The notes under the pieces were generated by a model, which was not told where the DNA came from, searched no databases, and saw only the letters and a list, made by a program, of their open reading frames with translations. From the NCBI RefSeq assembly GCF_023736115.1, contig NZ_JAKQZC010000006.1, positions 62,001 through 126,000 of the forward strand: a stretch of 64,000 bases of DNA. The letters run 5' to 3'. This DNA is from Salinicola avicenniae (lineage in GTDB: Bacteria > Pseudomonadota > Gammaproteobacteria > Pseudomonadales > Halomonadaceae). The position numbers were made by a program, and so were the translations under genes. Positions 7,847 to 16,772 of this stretch are shown here, piece by piece. Position 1 is the stretch's first letter, and each line of letters starts with the position of its first letter.

Positions 7847-7862
7847 CTGTCTATTTATACAG
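7847..7862 (-). promoter_or_regulatory. LexA (SOS) box before dam
   Basis: CTGTCTATTTATACAG fits the LexA consensus CTGT-N8-ACAG exactly in both half-sites. It lies 8 bp before the dam start codon on the minus strand, a position that would block transcription or initiation. Confidence 0.8.
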
Positions 7863-7961
7863 CTTTTCGTTAAGATTTGGCTGTCGCTGTGAGGTCCGAG
7901 GGAGTGACAGGAATCAGGAAGATTCAGGCGATGCGCCCGGTGGCCGCCGGGCGCCCTACCT

Positions 7962-9035
7962 TCAGGCTTGTGCCGGTGCCTCCAGTGAATACGGCTGGAA
8001 TCGCACCACCTCTTCGCCGATGCGATCGTTGATCTCGAGCATGGTCTGCTGAAGCGGCTCGAGTTCGTTGGCGACGAATACACGCGCCGCTTTCTCCACG
8101 TCCCCGAAGCCACCGGTGTTTTGCGGAATGATGCCCATCAGCTGCGGCGGGATTCGATGGCCGGCAAGCTGGTCGTCACGCGTGATGTTCTTGATGTTCC
8201 AGAACTCGTCCTTCGCGGCGACCTCCGATACCGGGATGATCTGCACCCCATCCTTCTTGCCCTTGGGCGCGTAGAGGAACAGGTTGCGGAAGTTGCCCGG
8301 TCCCTTGCTCTCCCGCAGAGCCTGGCGCATCGAGTCGATATCCTTCTTGTCGTGGGCCTCGTCGTTCACGTACATGATGAAGCCCGCGTGACTGCCATTA
8401 AGGTAGTACCGGCGGCGAAACAGCGTCGCGCTCTCGTTGAGCCAGGCCGACTGCATGGAGCCGATATAGTCCGGCAACCCGTAGACCTCCTGGTCGATGT
8501 CGGGCTCCATCAGGTGGATGGTTCGCCCCGCCGGCAGCTCGGTGCGGTTGATCCAGTCCGGCACCCAGAAATAGCGATGCGTCTGCGCGCCGCGGCGCAT
8601 GTACTTGGCCGGCCGACGCTGCAGCTCGAGCAACCGCCCTAGCCGCCCCCGGATCTCCTCGAGGTAGCAGTTGCCGAAAACCAGATGGTCGAGCGCGAGC
8701 GCGCTGAACGTCTGCCGGCTCAGCAGTGGATGTGGCTGAAACGTGCGCAGCAGGATATTGCGCTTCACCTGCAACGCGGATCCGTGGTGCGCGGTCGCCC
8801 GGTAGCTCTTGGCCAGGATGTGAAACGGGATCGGCGGCTCATACCACTCGTTCGGCGATAGGTAGACGCCCTCGTAGAACACGTCGCACAGGCTGGTCAC
8901 CGGCTCCGGATCGCCAAAGCTGAACGCCTCGGCGCGTCCCGCCCCTGGGGACCCGGTCTCGCGGGTGGATTCGGATGCGTTGGAAAGAATCGCGGGAACG
9001 CGCACGCGCGGCTTGGCGGCGGCTGGCTCGCTCAT
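7962..9035 (-). CDS. Q: Phage portal protein (P2 gpQ)
   Basis: A 357-aa capsid portal vertex protein of the PBSX/P2 gpQ family. Marker segments are WYEPPIPFHILAKSYRA, FGNCYLEEIRG and HRIPPQLMGIIPQNTGGFG. It forms the dodecameric channel through which DNA is packaged. The start MSEPAAAKPRV overlaps the end of the terminase gene by 4 bp, so the two are translationally coupled in the leftward P-Q operon. The operon is read from the divergent late promoter at 10853. Confidence 0.96.
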   Translation of the reverse strand: MSEPAAAKPRVRVPAILSNASESTRETGSPGAGRAEAFSFGDPEPVTSLCDVFYEGVYLSPNEWYEPPIPFHILAKSYRATAHHGSALQVKRNILLRTFQPHPLLSRQTFSALALDHLVFGNCYLEEIRGRLGRLLELQRRPAKYMRRGAQTHRYFWVPDWINRTELPAGRTIHLMEPDIDQEVYGLPDYIGSMQSAWLNESATLFRRRYYLNGSHAGFIMYVNDEAHDKKDIDSMRQALRESKGPGNFRNLFLYAPKGKKDGVQIIPVSEVAAKDEFWNIKNITRDDQLAGHRIPPQLMGIIPQNTGGFGDVEKAARVFVANELEPLQQTMLEINDRIGEEVVRFQPYSLEAPAQA

Positions 9036-10807
9036 TCGTAGATCTCCATCATGGATTCGCCGGTATCGCCGGCCGGGCCGTCGATCGGTTCGAAGTGCAG
9101 GGCGTGCATGGTCGCCCACGCGAGATCCGCGTGGCCGGTCTTGGCGTTGCGCCCCGAGGTGTAGGTGAACTGACGACCGCTGGCCGTGAGCTCCTTCTTG
9201 ATCGCCATGAACGACTGGGCGAGATCCACCCAGCCGGCGTCGAACTCGAGTCGATCACGCCGGATGATCTGCTGCGCCTGCAGCACCATCTGGGTCTTGA
9301 GCTCGACGGTGTAGTGATACCGGGTGACCAGCGGAAACCACTTGGCCACGTGCTCGGCCACGGCCGCGCCAATGCCGGTCGTGTCGATGCCGATGTGGTC
9401 GATGTCGTACTTGTCGGCGAACTGGCGGATGAAAGCCGCTTGCTCTTCGTAGTCCTGCCCTTTGAGTCGATGACGCTCGAGAATCCGGTGCTTTTCGCCG
9501 GCGGAGCGTGCCGGCAGGATCACCACCAGCCCCGCCCCATCGCCATCCTCGTTGATACCGGTCGGGTCGTAGCCGATCCACACGCCCCGCTCGCCCACCG
9601 GCCGAGGCGCGAATGGCCGGTAGTCGTCCCAGGCTTCCCAGGCGTCGACCATGCAGCCCTGCAACACGCCCAGCGGAAAAGCGCTCTGGCTATCATCAAC
9701 GAACTCGCACTCGAAAAGGTTGGCGAACTCGTCCGCGCTGTACTCGAACTGCAGGTCCTCGATATCGAACAGATCGCAACCACCGGCCTGGGCATCGTGC
9801 ACCGTGACGATCTGCTTCCACTGCCGGTCGCCGCAAAGCTCGCCGTCCTTCAAGGCCGAGTGGCTCACGTCGATATCGACGCGATCGGCCTTCTTCCGCC
9901 GTTTGTTGATCCGTTCGCCGGTCCAGAAGGAATATGCCTCGTGCGCGATCGACGACGGTGTCGAAAAATAGGTCTGCCGCCACTGCTTATGCGTGGCCAT
10001 GGCCGAGGCGACCTTCCGGAACTGCTCGAACCCATGAATCCAGAAGTACTCGTCCAGATACACGTCACCGTGATAGCCCTGGGCGGTCTTCGAGTTGGTT
10101 CCGAGGAAATGTAGCTCGGCACCGTTCTCGAGGATGATCGGATCGCCTTTCAGCTCGACGTCGCAGGTCTCTTTGACGAATTGGATGATGTAGTTCTTGA
10201 AGATGTGAGCCTGCGCCTTCGAGGCGCTGAGGAAGATCTTGTTCTTTCCCGTCTTGAAGGCATCGACGATCGCCTCGCGGGCAAAATAGAACGTGGCGCC
10301 GATCTGGCGGCTCTTGAGGATGTTGCGGATGCGGTGCTTTTCGCCGGCGGCATGCCAGGACAGTTGATAGTCGAACAGCGAATCGAAGAACGCCGCCTCC
10401 AGCGCCTCGAACTGCTCCTCGGATAGCGCGTTGCGTTTCGGCTTGCGCTTCGGCCCCGCGTTGCGCGCGGCGAGCTTCGGATTGAGGTCCCCCTCCTTGC
10501 CCGTCTCCTGGTACCGGTGCACCCGCGCAATGCGCTCGATCTGCCGGCCGAGCAGATCGATCTCCTTGTAATCCCCTCCTGTCTTACGGTCCTTCACGAT
10601 CAGTTGAACCAGCCGCGCTTCGAGCGCGCCTTCGACCCGCTGCGTGGGCGAGGACTCTTCCCAGCGGTCGCGTTCCTTCCAGCTATGTACCGTGGCCGCC
10701 TTCACCTCGATGAATTCAGCGATACGCGCGACACGCCAGCCCTGCCAGTACAGGTGGCGAGCGGTCAGGCGCGGAGAATCGAGGGAGTCGGGGGCTGTCG
10801 TCGTCAT
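9032..10807 (-). CDS. P: Terminase large (ATPase) subunit (P2 gpP)
   Basis: A 591-aa P2-type terminase. An N-terminal helix-turn-helix (WRVARIAEFIEVKAATVHSWK, about 21-41) is followed by the ATPase motor (Walker A-like KSRQIGAT) and a Walker B region near YLDEYFWI. The C-terminal nuclease part has acidic motifs GYDPTGINEDGDG and GIDTTGIG. With small subunit gpM it cuts cos and drives packaging. It is the first gene of the leftward late operon, starting 46 bp from the palindromic late promoter. Confidence 0.96.
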   Translation of the reverse strand: MTTTAPDSLDSPRLTARHLYWQGWRVARIAEFIEVKAATVHSWKERDRWEESSPTQRVEGALEARLVQLIVKDRKTGGDYKEIDLLGRQIERIARVHRYQETGKEGDLNPKLAARNAGPKRKPKRNALSEEQFEALEAAFFDSLFDYQLSWHAAGEKHRIRNILKSRQIGATFYFAREAIVDAFKTGKNKIFLSASKAQAHIFKNYIIQFVKETCDVELKGDPIILENGAELHFLGTNSKTAQGYHGDVYLDEYFWIHGFEQFRKVASAMATHKQWRQTYFSTPSSIAHEAYSFWTGERINKRRKKADRVDIDVSHSALKDGELCGDRQWKQIVTVHDAQAGGCDLFDIEDLQFEYSADEFANLFECEFVDDSQSAFPLGVLQGCMVDAWEAWDDYRPFAPRPVGERGVWIGYDPTGINEDGDGAGLVVILPARSAGEKHRILERHRLKGQDYEEQAAFIRQFADKYDIDHIGIDTTGIGAAVAEHVAKWFPLVTRYHYTVELKTQMVLQAQQIIRRDRLEFDAGWVDLAQSFMAIKKELTASGRQFTYTSGRNAKTGHADLAWATMHALHFEPIDGPAGDTGESMMEIYE

Positions 10808-10852
10808 GCGGCCAGCGTACCCGCCCGGGCGCTCGGGCTACCGGGCAAGCCG

Positions 10853-10873
10853 TTGTAGATCGCGAATCTACAA
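10853..10873. promoter_or_regulatory. Ogr-type late promoter operator (P/O divergent)
   Basis: TTGTAGAT-CGCGA-ATCTACAA is a perfect 8-bp-arm palindrome between the leftward P gene and the rightward O gene. The same arms recur before V and before FI. In P2 this is the position of the divergent late promoters activated by Ogr, whose site is a TGT/ACA dyad. A TAG-containing -10-like element lies at a similar distance on the minus side. Confidence 0.85.
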
Positions 10874-10952
10874 CGTCGCTCGATTGAGATGAGCGAAGGG
10901 GGCGCGGAACCTGTCGGCACACAGCAAGCAGGCAGTCACCGAGGGACACCCA

Positions 10953-11768
10953 ATGCCGAAATGGTTTCGCGTCGCGACCGAGGGCGCCACAACGGATGGC
11001 CGCACGATCTCCAAAACGTGGATCGAGCAGATGGCCAGCAATTTCGACCCGGCGAAGTACGGCGCCCGGATCTGGATGGAACACATGCGCGGCATGTTCC
11101 ACGACGGTCCGTTCGCGGCGCTGGGCGACGTCACCGCCGCCGAAGCCCGCGAGGTCGAGGATGGCAAGCAGGCGCTTTTCGTCCAGATCGATCCGACCGA
11201 TCGGCTCAAGCAGATCAATGGCGAGCGGCAGAAGGTCTACACCAGCATCGAGGTGGACCCGGACTTCGCCGGCAGTGGCGAGGCCTACCTCATCGGCTTG
11301 GCCGTCACCGACTCACCGGCCAGCCTCGGTACTGAAATGCTGCAGTTCTCGGCCACCCAGGGCGAGGCCTCTCCGCTCAACGCGCGCAAGCAGCGCCCCG
11401 AGAACCTGTTCACCGCCGCGACCGAAACCGAGCTCGACTTCTCGGAGCCGGAAGACGAAGGCCCCTCGCTGCTGGAGAACGTGAAGGCGCTGTTCACCCG
11501 ACATACCGCCAAGGGAAAACTCGAGTTCGCGGCATTCCGCAACGACCTCGAGCAGACCCTCGGCCTCTTCGTCGAGAAGCACGCCGCACTCGAAGCCGAG
11601 CTCGCGAACCGACCGAGCGCCGATGCCTTCTCCGAACTGCGGACCGCGCACGCGGAGACGCGCCAAAAACTCGATGCGCTCTTCACCCAACTCGACACCA
11701 CCCCAGACCAGCCGCCCCGCTCCACCGCCACCGGCGGCAACGGCGGTACCGAACTGACCGACTGCTAA
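10953..11768 (+). CDS. O: Capsid scaffolding protein/protease (P2 gpO)
   Basis: A 271-aa GPO-family protein that acts as internal scaffold and maturation protease of the P2 capsid. The N-terminal half holds the serine-protease domain (KWFRVATEGATTDGR; WMEHMRGMF; YTSIEVDPDF). The C-terminal half is the helical scaffold. It starts the rightward O-N-M-L-X late operon, 79 bp after the palindromic late promoter. Length is normal. Confidence 0.95.
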   Translation: MPKWFRVATEGATTDGRTISKTWIEQMASNFDPAKYGARIWMEHMRGMFHDGPFAALGDVTAAEAREVEDGKQALFVQIDPTDRLKQINGERQKVYTSIEVDPDFAGSGEAYLIGLAVTDSPASLGTEMLQFSATQGEASPLNARKQRPENLFTAATETELDFSEPEDEGPSLLENVKALFTRHTAKGKLEFAAFRNDLEQTLGLFVEKHAALEAELANRPSADAFSELRTAHAETRQKLDALFTQLDTTPDQPPRSTATGGNGGTELTDC

Positions 11769-11778
11769 GGACCGCCCA

Positions 11779-12789
11779 ATGCGCAACGATACACGCCTCG
11801 CTTTCAATCGCCTGACGGCCCAGATCGCCCAATTGTCCGGCGTCAACTCCGCGACCGACTCTTTCGCTGTCGAGCCCAGCGTCCAGCAGACGCTGGAAAC
11901 CCGTATTCAGGAATCCAGCGAATTCCTCGGCATGATCAACGTGGTTGGGGTCGATGAGCTCAAGGGCGAAAAGCTCGGCCTCGGTATCTCGGGGCCGATC
12001 GCGGGCCGCACCGATGTGAGCCAGAAGGACCGTTCGCCTCGCGACCTGACGACGCTCGACTCGCAGAGCTACGAGTGTGCCTCGACCGAATTCGATACAT
12101 ACCTGCCGTGGAACAAGCTGGATGCCTGGGCCAAGTTCCCTGACTTCCAGACCCGAGTGCGCAACACCATCCTGCGGCAACAGGCGCTGGACCGGATCAT
12201 GGTGGGTTTCAACGGCACCAACGCCGCCCGGGAAACCGACCGAGCCACAAACCCTCTCCTTCAGGACGTCAATGTCGGCTGGCTGCAGCAGTACCGCACC
12301 CATGCGCCGGCGCGCGTGATGTCGAAAGGCGCGGCCGAGGGCAAGATCGTCGTCGGAACAGGCGGCGATTACGTCAACCTCGATGCGCTGGTCATCGACG
12401 CGGTCAATGAGCTCATCGACCCCTGGTTCCGGGAATCGACGGACCTGGTCGCAATCATGGGCCGCAAGATGCTCGCCGATAAGTACTTCCCGCTGATCAA
12501 TCAGGACCATCCGCCGACCGAGCAGCGAGCCCTCGACCTGATCGTCAGCCAGAAGCGCGTGGGTGGTCTCCAGGCAGTGCGTGCCCCCTACGTGCCGGAC
12601 GGCGCCATCTTTGTCACCGCGCTGAGCAACCTGTCGCTCTACTGGCAGAACGGTAGCCGCCGCCGCTATATCCGCGACAAGCCGGAGCGCAAACGCGTTG
12701 AGAACTACGAGAGCTCCAACGACGCCTATGTCGTCGAGGACTTCGGGCTCGGATGCCTGATCGAGAACATCGATGTCACCGAAGCGTAA
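11779..12789 (+). CDS. N: Major capsid protein (P2 gpN)
   Basis: A 336-aa P2-family major capsid precursor with the HK97 fold expected for the family. Recognisable segments are MRNDTRLAFNRLTAQIAQL, LGISGPIAGRTD and GLQAVRAPYVPDGAI. It follows gpO by 10 bp with a ribosome binding site in the gap. In P2 gpO cleaves its N-terminus during maturation. Confidence 0.97.
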   Translation: MRNDTRLAFNRLTAQIAQLSGVNSATDSFAVEPSVQQTLETRIQESSEFLGMINVVGVDELKGEKLGLGISGPIAGRTDVSQKDRSPRDLTTLDSQSYECASTEFDTYLPWNKLDAWAKFPDFQTRVRNTILRQQALDRIMVGFNGTNAARETDRATNPLLQDVNVGWLQQYRTHAPARVMSKGAAEGKIVVGTGGDYVNLDALVIDAVNELIDPWFRESTDLVAIMGRKMLADKYFPLINQDHPPTEQRALDLIVSQKRVGGLQAVRAPYVPDGAIFVTALSNLSLYWQNGSRRRYIRDKPERKRVENYESSNDAYVVEDFGLGCLIENIDVTEA

Positions 12790-12798
12790 GGGGAAACG

Positions 12799-13497
12799 AT
12801 GACGAGCCCAGCCCGCCGACACTTTCAGCGCGTCACCGCCGCCCGGGCGGCCGGTGACGCGGTACCCGGCCAGCCCCAGAACGGTGAACAGTACGAGCTG
12901 ATGATGGCCGCGATGTGGGAGGCCCGCCGCTCCCTCAAGGCGATCAAATCGACCGAAGGCAAGATCGCCCTGAAACGCCAGCTGCTGCCCCAGTTCGATG
13001 CCTACATCGAAGGCGTGCTCGAGAGCGGCAGCGGTGCCCAGGACGACGTGCTGGCCCGAGTCATGATCTGGCGCTTCGACATCGGCGATCTGCCCGGGGC
13101 ACTGTCCATCGCCCGTTACGCCGTCGAGCACGATCTCGACACGCCCGACAGTTTCGAGCGTGATACGCCGAGCCTGGTCGCCGAGCAGTTGGCGGAAGAG
13201 ACGCTCGGACAGCTCGACCGGTCCACGGACGAGGATCGACTGGCACTCGCCACGACCCTCGCCGGGCTCTGTTCCGAGGCCCGCGGCCTAATCGACGGCG
13301 CCGACATGCATGACCAGATCTCGGCCAAGTTCCACAAGGCCTATGGCTATGCCCTGCGCGACGCCGGCTGCCCGGCCGCCGCGCTCGAGCAGTTGAAGCG
13401 CGCCTACACGCTCAACGACCGCGTCGGCGTGAAGCAGGACATCCAGAAGCTCGAACGGGAAATCACCAGACAGAACGCCGGCACCCCGGGCCAGTAA
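12799..13497 (+). CDS. M: Terminase small (endonuclease) subunit (P2 gpM)
   Basis: A 232-aa GPM family protein that recognises cos DNA and, with gpP, cleaves it. It starts MTSPARRHFQRV with GGGGAAACG just before. The mid-part (MIWRFDIGDLPGALSIARYAVEH) is characteristic of the family. It lies 9 bp behind the capsid gene. A 111-bp gap with two GC hairpins (13526-13544 and about 13544-13580) follows before L. Confidence 0.94.
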   Translation: MTSPARRHFQRVTAARAAGDAVPGQPQNGEQYELMMAAMWEARRSLKAIKSTEGKIALKRQLLPQFDAYIEGVLESGSGAQDDVLARVMIWRFDIGDLPGALSIARYAVEHDLDTPDSFERDTPSLVAEQLAEETLGQLDRSTDEDRLALATTLAGLCSEARGLIDGADMHDQISAKFHKAYGYALRDAGCPAAALEQLKRAYTLNDRVGVKQDIQKLEREITRQNAGTPGQ

Positions 13498-13608
13498 GCC
13501 CGACGCCGCCACCGAGTCGCACGCCGACGCCAAGGGGGCGTCGGAGGAGATCGGGCCCAGCGCCCCGTCGTCGATCTCCGACCCACCCCCTTACTTACGG
13601 AGCGCACC

Positions 13609-14076
13609 ATGTCACTGGTCGCCTACGGCAACGCCAACATCCCCACCGCCGGAGCCATTACCAACAACGGCTTCTGGCCGGACATCCAGCCGCGCGAGTT
13701 TCGCGAACGGCATCGCATCGACACGACCATCACCCAGGGGCGTGTCGTCGCCGCGCTCGAGATCGCGGTCGCCAGCCTCAATCGACAGCTTTCCGACTAC
13801 CAGCTTGACCGACAGGCCGCCGGCCATCGAACCGCCGACGCCGTGCCGCCGGAAGTCTGGCAGATCGATGGGCACGCCGGGCGTCTCTATCGTCAGGGGG
13901 TTTTCGCCGAAGCGCACGCGCAGCTGCTCGAAAGCTACCGAGATTTCACTGCCACGCGGGAGGGTGACGAACGTGGAGAAGCCAAGAGCGACGCGGCCGA
14001 GGCTTATCGGCGCGATGCCCGCTGGGCGGTGTCGGAGATCATCGGCGAGCCGCATACCACGGTCGAGCTGATATGA
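13609..14076 (+). CDS. L: Head completion/stabilization protein (P2 gpL)
   Basis: A 155-aa GPL-family protein that joins the filled head to the tail connector. The NGFWPDIQPREFRERHRID segment is typical. It is spaced 111 bp from M and overlaps X by 4 bp (ATGA), giving coupled translation. Confidence 0.95.
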   Translation: MSLVAYGNANIPTAGAITNNGFWPDIQPREFRERHRIDTTITQGRVVAALEIAVASLNRQLSDYQLDRQAAGHRTADAVPPEVWQIDGHAGRLYRQGVFAEAHAQLLESYRDFTATREGDERGEAKSDAAEAYRRDARWAVSEIIGEPHTTVELI

Positions 14077-14285
14077 CTCGCACCGTTCGCGCTCACCAGG
14101 GCGACACGGTCGACGCCATCTGCCAGCGCGTCTTCGGCCGTACCGCTGGCGTGACCGAGCAGGCGCTCGAACTGAACCCAGGGCTCGCCGAGTTTGGCCC
14201 GGTACTGCCGCAGGGCACGGCGGTCGTACTGCCGGACGTCGCGCCCCGCCCCCAGCGGTCCGACCCCATTCAGCTCTGGGACTGA
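14073..14285 (+). CDS. X: Tail protein X (P2 gpX)
   Basis: A 70-aa LysM-like tail protein that binds at the tail in P2. The segment RAHQGDTVDAICQRVFG followed by VTEQALELNPGL is the family signature. Its ATG overlaps the stop of L, and the holin-like gene starts 4 bp later. Confidence 0.94.
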   Translation: MTRTVRAHQGDTVDAICQRVFGRTAGVTEQALELNPGLAEFGPVLPQGTAVVLPDVAPRPQRSDPIQLWD

Positions 14286-14289
14286 TGCC

Positions 14290-14586
14290 ATGACCGCGCG
14301 ACTACGCCAACCACGCAAACAGCCCGACCCGATAGTCGTGCTGATCACCCTTCTGATAGCTCACGCAGGAACGGCCATGGCCCAGCAGCTGAATATCACC
14401 ACCGAAGCGATCAAGACGACACCGCCGGCCATCGTCTCCCTGTTGCACGCCGGCGGGATGACGCCCAGCGACTGGATCACCGTGCTGACACTGGCCTATC
14501 TCATGCTGCAGATCGGCCTGCTGCTGCCCAAGTATCTCGAGCGGATACGCGGGTGGTGGGACCGGCTTCGCGGGAACAAGCGATGA
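14290..14586 (+). CDS. Putative holin
   Basis: A 98-aa protein with two hydrophobic segments (about 15-31, IVVLITLLIAHAGTAMA, and about 60-78, WITVLTLAYLMLQIGLLLP) and a basic C-terminus (RIRGWWDRLRGNKR). This layout fits a class II holin that lets the endolysin reach the wall and sets lysis time. It lies between X and the lysozyme gene, overlapping the latter by 4 bp. P2's own holin gpY is at this place but is not obviously similar. Confidence 0.8.
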   Translation: MTARLRQPRKQPDPIVVLITLLIAHAGTAMAQQLNITTEAIKTTPPAIVSLLHAGGMTPSDWITVLTLAYLMLQIGLLLPKYLERIRGWWDRLRGNKR

Positions 14587-15086
14587 GATGGCGCCGCTGG
14601 CTGGATAACGGCGTCATCGGAATCGGTGGCGGTATCGGCCTGGCGTTGTCGATCTCCATCGGCATGGTGAAGCACTACGAAGGCACGGAGCTGGAATCCT
14701 ACCCCGATCCGGTGGGGATCCCCACCATCTGCACCGGACACACGGGGCCGACCGTAGAGCTGCATCAGACAAAAACTCAAGAAGAGTGCGACGACCTACT
14801 CGCCGGCGACCTGGGCAACGCTTTCGATGCGATCGACCGCTACGTCGCGCCCGATATCAACGTCACGATGCCACCGGTCCGGCGCGCGGCGCTGGCCAGC
14901 TTCATCTTCAACGTCGGCGAGGGCGCCTTTCGCGGTTCCACGCTCCTGGAGCGGCTCAACGCCGGCCGCGTCAGAGATGCCTGCAACCAGTTATCGCGCT
15001 GGATCTACGCGCAGGGGCAGAAGCTCGAGGGACTCGTGCGTCGACGCGCCACGGAACGCGATCTCTGCCTCGCGGGGCTGGAATGA
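14583..15086 (+). CDS. GH24 phage lysozyme, probable SAR endolysin
   Basis: A 167-aa endolysin of glycoside hydrolase family 24. The catalytic triad fits E-x8-D-x5-T as E33, D42 and T48. Residues 9-29 (NGVIGIGGGIGLALSISIGMV) form a weakly hydrophobic, Gly/Ala/Ser-rich segment directly before the active site, as in signal-arrest-release endolysins of the R21/P1 Lyz type. It would be exported by Sec, held at the membrane and freed when the membrane is depolarised. It overlaps the holin and Rz genes by 4 bp each. Confidence 0.94.
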   Translation: MRWRRWLDNGVIGIGGGIGLALSISIGMVKHYEGTELESYPDPVGIPTICTGHTGPTVELHQTKTQEECDDLLAGDLGNAFDAIDRYVAPDINVTMPPVRRAALASFIFNVGEGAFRGSTLLERLNAGRVRDACNQLSRWIYAQGQKLEGLVRRRATERDLCLAGLE

Positions 15087-15454
15087 AAGCACGCGTGTTC
15101 GCGGGACTTATCGCGCTGGTCGCAGCCCTCGCCTTTTCCGCCGGCTGGCTTACGCGCGGCTGGTTCGAAGACGCCCAACGACTGACCGAAGAACGCGCCG
15201 CCCGGCTGGTGGCCGATGCCGCGACAGCCCGCGAAGCGGATATCGCCGGCATCGTTGAGGAACGTCTCGCCGAGCTCGACGCGAACGAGCGCGTTATCGA
15301 TAGAGGGATCATCCGTGAAATTCAGCAGCCGATTTACCGCAACGTGTGCCTTGGCGATAACGCTGTGCGCTTGCTCAACGACGCCGCCGGCCGCGCCCAC
15401 ACTCCAGCAGAACCTGCTGCAGCGCTGCCCGCGGGCGCTCCCGCTGCTGACTGA
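15083..15454 (+). CDS. Rz-like i-spanin
   Basis: A 123-aa protein with an N-terminal membrane anchor (ARVFAGLIALVAALAFSAGWL) followed by a long charged helix (EERAARLVADAATAREADIA...LDAN), the layout of the inner-membrane spanin subunit. It overlaps the lysozyme gene by 4 bp and contains the start of an overlapping lipoprotein gene in another frame. It completes lysis by fusing inner and outer membranes. Confidence 0.85.
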   Translation: MKARVFAGLIALVAALAFSAGWLTRGWFEDAQRLTEERAARLVADAATAREADIAGIVEERLAELDANERVIDRGIIREIQQPIYRNVCLGDNAVRLLNDAAGRAHTPAEPAAALPAGAPAAD

Positions 15455-15590
15455 CGGCACGGGCGAAGACATCGTGCTCACCATGAACACCTGGGCCAGC
15501 GCCTACCACCGCTGCGCCCTACGCCACAACGGACTCGTCGAGGTACTCGATGCGCAAGCTCGCCAACCTTCGCCAGCACCTGCTCGATAG
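15315..15590 (+). CDS. Rz1-like o-spanin lipoprotein
   Basis: This frame begins at GTG inside Rz and encodes a 91-aa lipoprotein. A signal segment (TATCALAITLCAC) ends in a lipobox cysteine, then come TTPPAAP and a short periplasmic part. The overlapping arrangement with Rz is the spanin hallmark. It extends 41 bp over the start of R. The product is longer than lambda Rz1 but similar to P2-group LysC proteins. Confidence 0.82.
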   Translation: MKFSSRFTATCALAITLCACSTTPPAAPTLQQNLLQRCPRALPLLTDGTGEDIVLTMNTWASAYHRCALRHNGLVEVLDAQARQPSPAPAR

Positions 15591-16032
15591 CGTGCCGCCT
15601 CTCGCGGCCGATCCCGATCGACTGCGTACCTACACTCCCTCGGGGAGCATTCGCTTTAGCCGGGGCCAACACCTCTCCCATGAATACCGCTTCACTGCCG
15701 AGATTATCGTGATGGGGCATCGGGGCGATCTCGACCCGATCGTCTTGCCCCTGCTGCAATGGCTCGCCCACTACCAGCCGGACGCGGATCCGGAACAGGC
15801 CGTCAGCTTCTCCGCCGAGATCCTGTCCCACGAAGAGCAGGACCTGATTTTCAGCGTCGAGCTGACCGAACGCGTGGTTGCCCTCGTGGACAACGACGCC
15901 GGAACGATCCGCAGCGAGCACCGGCTGCCGGAGTATCCCATCGATCGCGACCCGGCCCAGCGCTGGCAGCTATCGACACGCACCGACGGCCAGGACGACT
16001 TCACGCCCGCCAGTGAGTGGCAAACGCCATGA
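15550..16032 (+). CDS. R: Tail completion protein (P2 gpR)
   Basis: A 160-aa P2 gpR family protein needed to finish the tail. The segment PPLAADPDRLRTY followed by FTAEIIVMGHRGDLDPIVLPLLQWL is characteristic. It overlaps S by 4 bp. Confidence 0.93.
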   Translation: MRKLANLRQHLLDSVPPLAADPDRLRTYTPSGSIRFSRGQHLSHEYRFTAEIIVMGHRGDLDPIVLPLLQWLAHYQPDADPEQAVSFSAEILSHEEQDLIFSVELTERVVALVDNDAGTIRSEHRLPEYPIDRDPAQRWQLSTRTDGQDDFTPASEWQTP

Positions 16033-16700
16033 CCGAGGACGACCTGCAGCGCCTGGAGAGCTGGGCGGGTCCGCTGATCGAAAAGCTGGAACCAGGCCAG
16101 CGGCGCAAGTTGTCCCGCGAGATCGGCGTGGCGCTCCGCAAAAGCCAGCAGCAGCGTATCCGTCGCCAACAAAACCCGGATGGCACGCCCTACCGCTCCC
16201 GCGTCGGCCAGAAGCAGACCCGGCGCGCGCGCCGCCGCTTGCGCTTCATCTACGAAAAACCCGGCCATGCCCCGGAAGAGCGCGAGATTCTCAACTGGTT
16301 TGCGACGCCCGAGACCTACTTTGGCTTCGACCAGAAACACGCCGGCGAGCTGCGCACCTTCAAGAAGCGGCGTGTCATCCGGATACTCGAGCGGGACCTG
16401 ACTCCGGTGATCGACCCGCGAGCCAAGCGCAATCAGGGCAAAGCCAGCGAGGCCATGTTCCAGAAGCTACGCACCGCGCGGTATCTCAAGCTGAAGGCGA
16501 ACGCCGACCACGTCGCCGTCGGCTACGAAGGCCGCATTGCCCACATCGCTCGCATCCACCAGGAAGGCCAGAACGCCCCCATCAACGGCTTCCTGCGCTA
16601 CGACTATCCCGAACGGGAACTGCTGGGCGCCACGCCGGACGATATCGAGCGCGTCTACGACATGCTCATCCGCCATCTCGGCTCGGATCTGGAGGGCTAG
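16029..16700 (+). CDS. S: Tail completion/virion morphogenesis protein (P2 gpS)
   Basis: A 223-aa P2 gpS-family tail completion protein with the RQQNPDGTPYRSR motif (about 46-58) found in this family. It starts ATGA over the stop of R. It is the last gene of the O operon; the next late promoter palindrome begins 7 bp after its stop codon. Confidence 0.94.
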   Translation: MTEDDLQRLESWAGPLIEKLEPGQRRKLSREIGVALRKSQQQRIRRQQNPDGTPYRSRVGQKQTRRARRRLRFIYEKPGHAPEEREILNWFATPETYFGFDQKHAGELRTFKKRRVIRILERDLTPVIDPRAKRNQGKASEAMFQKLRTARYLKLKANADHVAVGYEGRIAHIARIHQEGQNAPINGFLRYDYPERELLGATPDDIERVYDMLIRHLGSDLEG

Positions 16701-16706
16701 GGCGTG

Positions 16707-16727
16707 TTGTAGATACCCGATCTACAA
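16707..16727 (+). promoter_or_regulatory. Ogr-type late promoter operator before V
   Basis: TTGTAGAT-ACCCG-ATCTACAA, the same arms as at 10853 and 21988. The 17 bases after it (CGCCCGCCGCTAGAGCT) are identical to those after the FI copy and contain a likely -10 element. It drives the baseplate/tail fibre operon V-W-J-I-H. Confidence 0.88.
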
Positions 16728-16772
16728 CGCCCGCCGCTAGAGCTGAACGACCCACCGCGCAAGCATGGCGAC

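Noticed and set aside
8975-10114. Long open frame antisense to terminase and portal
   Set aside because: GC-rich codon bias of the real genes opens the opposite strand; the product has no family resemblance and no start signal.
11683-13131. A 482-codon frame antisense to N and M
   Set aside because: Same reason: both sense genes are recognised and complete.
13498-13608. A terminator between M and L
   Set aside because: Two GC hairpins are present but no T run, and late genes are expected to be read through here.
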